A DNA stretch of 64,000 nucleotides. Source: CAWCDJ01 sp963796675 (GTDB taxonomy: Bacteria > Acidobacteriota > Terriglobia > Bryobacterales > Bryobacteraceae). Below the pieces are notes generated by a model, which was given only the letters and a program-made list of their open reading frames with translations, was not told the DNA's origin and did not search any database. Of this stretch, positions 63,211 through 64,000 are shown one piece after another. The stretch covers positions 1 to 64,000 of the forward strand of contig CAWCMS010000008.1 in NCBI GenBank assembly GCA_963796675.1, read 5' to 3'. A program made the translations under genes and the position numbers. The first letter of the stretch is position 1, and each line of letters begins with the position of its first letter.

Positions 63211-64000
63211 GTGCAAGCTGCGCTCCAACCGACCGGAATTCGTAAGGAATCGTCCGCGATTCCTCAAGCAACCGCTCGAAATCTGGCGATCGATTCTTAT
63301 CGCGGCCTGGTCATGCTGCTCATGATGGCCGAGGTGCTGGAGCTTTCCCAAGTCTCCCGCGCGTTTCCCGGCAACTGGTTCTGGAGCTTCCTGGCTTACA
63401 ACCAGACCCACGTCTCGTGGGCCGGCTGCTCGCTCCATGACACCATTCAGCCCGGCTTCTCTTTCCTGGTCGGGGTCGCTCTCCCCTACTCGGTCGCGCG
63501 TCGCATCGCGCAAGGCGGCAGTTTCTCCAAGCTCTTCGCCCATGCCCTGTGGAGATCGCTGCTCCTGGTCGCCCTCGGCGTTTTCCTGCGTTCCACGTCG
63601 AGCCAGCAGACGTACTTCACCTTCGAGGACACCCTCTCTCAGATCGGGCTCGGCTACCCCATCCTCTTTTTGCTGGCCTGGAGGCCTCCCCGCTGGCAGT
63701 GGATCGCGCTCGGTGCGATCTTATGCGGCTACTGGCTCGCCTGGGCGCTCTATCCGGGCATCGGACCGGGTGCGTACACCGGCTTCGCCGCTCACTGGAA
63801 CAAGCAATTCAATTTCGGCAACGCCTTCGACCAATGGTTCCTCAACCTGTTCCCGCGCACTTCGCCTTATGTCGCCAATAGCGGCGGCTATCTGACCCTC
63901 AGCTTCATCCCGACACTCGGAACGATGATCCTGGGATTGATCGGCGGCGAGTGGCTGCGCTCGTCCGCTCCGAAGATTCCCATGAAGCGTTTGCTGATCG
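63211..64000 (+). CDS. NagX/heparan-alpha-glucosaminide N-acetyltransferase-like membrane protein, partial
   Basis: A GTG start at 63211 after GAGGAGGT opens a frame that runs off the window (263 codons). The N-terminus reads NLAIDSYRGLVMLLMMAEVLEL, the signature of the acyltransferase-like family (DUF5009/COG4299), followed by many hydrophobic helices (PGFSFLVGVALPYSVARRIAQG, SLLLVALGVFLRS, GYLTLSFIPTLGTMILGLIGGEWLR). The family transfers acyl groups to sugars across the membrane. The gene follows the caspase gene by 62 bp; no relation is implied. Confidence 0.8.
   Translation, partial: MQAALQPTGIRKESSAIPQATARNLAIDSYRGLVMLLMMAEVLELSQVSRAFPGNWFWSFLAYNQTHVSWAGCSLHDTIQPGFSFLVGVALPYSVARRIAQGGSFSKLFAHALWRSLLLVALGVFLRSTSSQQTYFTFEDTLSQIGLGYPILFLLAWRPPRWQWIALGAILCGYWLAWALYPGIGPGAYTGFAAHWNKQFNFGNAFDQWFLNLFPRTSPYVANSGGYLTLSFIPTLGTMILGLIGGEWLRSSAPKIPMKRLLI

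Overview
The window looks like a chromosome segment of an Acidobacteriota bacterium, most likely a Bryobacterales / Candidatus Solibacter-type soil organism. The reasons are two Oar-like TonB-dependent receptors with an N-terminal carboxypeptidase-regulatory domain, an Acidobacteria-type VWFA-related protein, a PEP-CTERM protein, DUF4384/caspase/TPR genes, and high-GC, strongly biased third positions. The taxonomic call is an inference from gene content. No rRNA or CRISPR array was seen.

Bases 1-13353 are a hemicellulose (arabinoxylan-type) utilisation locus, almost all on the minus strand: an esterase N-terminus cut by the window edge, a GH51 arabinofuranosidase broken by many single-base frameshifts, a TPR protein, a large TonB-dependent receptor, a divergent membrane-anchored putative regulator, a GPH-family sugar:cation symporter, a GH3 glycosidase and a secreted feruloyl/acetyl-xylan-type esterase.

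Bases 13745-44388 are a ~30.6 kb integrated element. Its left end is a 46-base copy of the 3' part of a tRNA-Thr gene. Its right end is the intact tRNA-Thr(CGT) gene, preceded by a tyrosine-recombinase integrase and an excisionase-like gene. Next to the left end sit a RepA-type plasmid replication gene and at least five iterons, so the element carries a plasmid-type replicon. Inside it, truncated IS6-family copies (about 15.7 kb and 41.6 kb) bracket a catabolic cargo: amidase, ribokinase, sugar/ureide-type permease, RraA-like aldolase, iron alcohol dehydrogenase, aldehyde dehydrogenase, GntR regulator, secreted nucleoside hydrolase, a Tat-type glycosidase-like protein, a second TonB-dependent receptor, an MFS transporter, an exported ADP-ribosylglycohydrolase, a propeller/TPR protein, a LacI regulator, an RpiB-like isomerase with a signal-like N-terminus and a RidA protein. 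Together they suggest uptake and breakdown of ribosides (nucleosides, possibly ADP-ribose-type compounds) or related sugars. Operator-like palindromes near the ribokinase, lacI and rpiB-like starts suggest one LacI regulon. Two IS630-type transposases and an IS-truncated oxidoreductase show repeated rearrangement.

Bases 44420-64000 look like core chromosome: a putative lipoprotein, a six-gene TetR-TolC-HlyD-ABC export operon (cecR-ybhGFSR type, with two separate ATPases), a small CxxC protein, endonuclease IV, a VWA protein, leucyl-tRNA synthetase, a PEP-CTERM protein with a clear terminator, an RlmD-type RNA methyltransferase, a tightly coupled DUF4384-DUF4384-like-caspase/PEGA/TPR operon, and the start of a NagX-like membrane acyltransferase.

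Several genes (GH51, the TPR protein, the integrase, the caspase gene) carry single-base frameshifts. Whether these are real decay or assembly error cannot be decided from the sequence alone.
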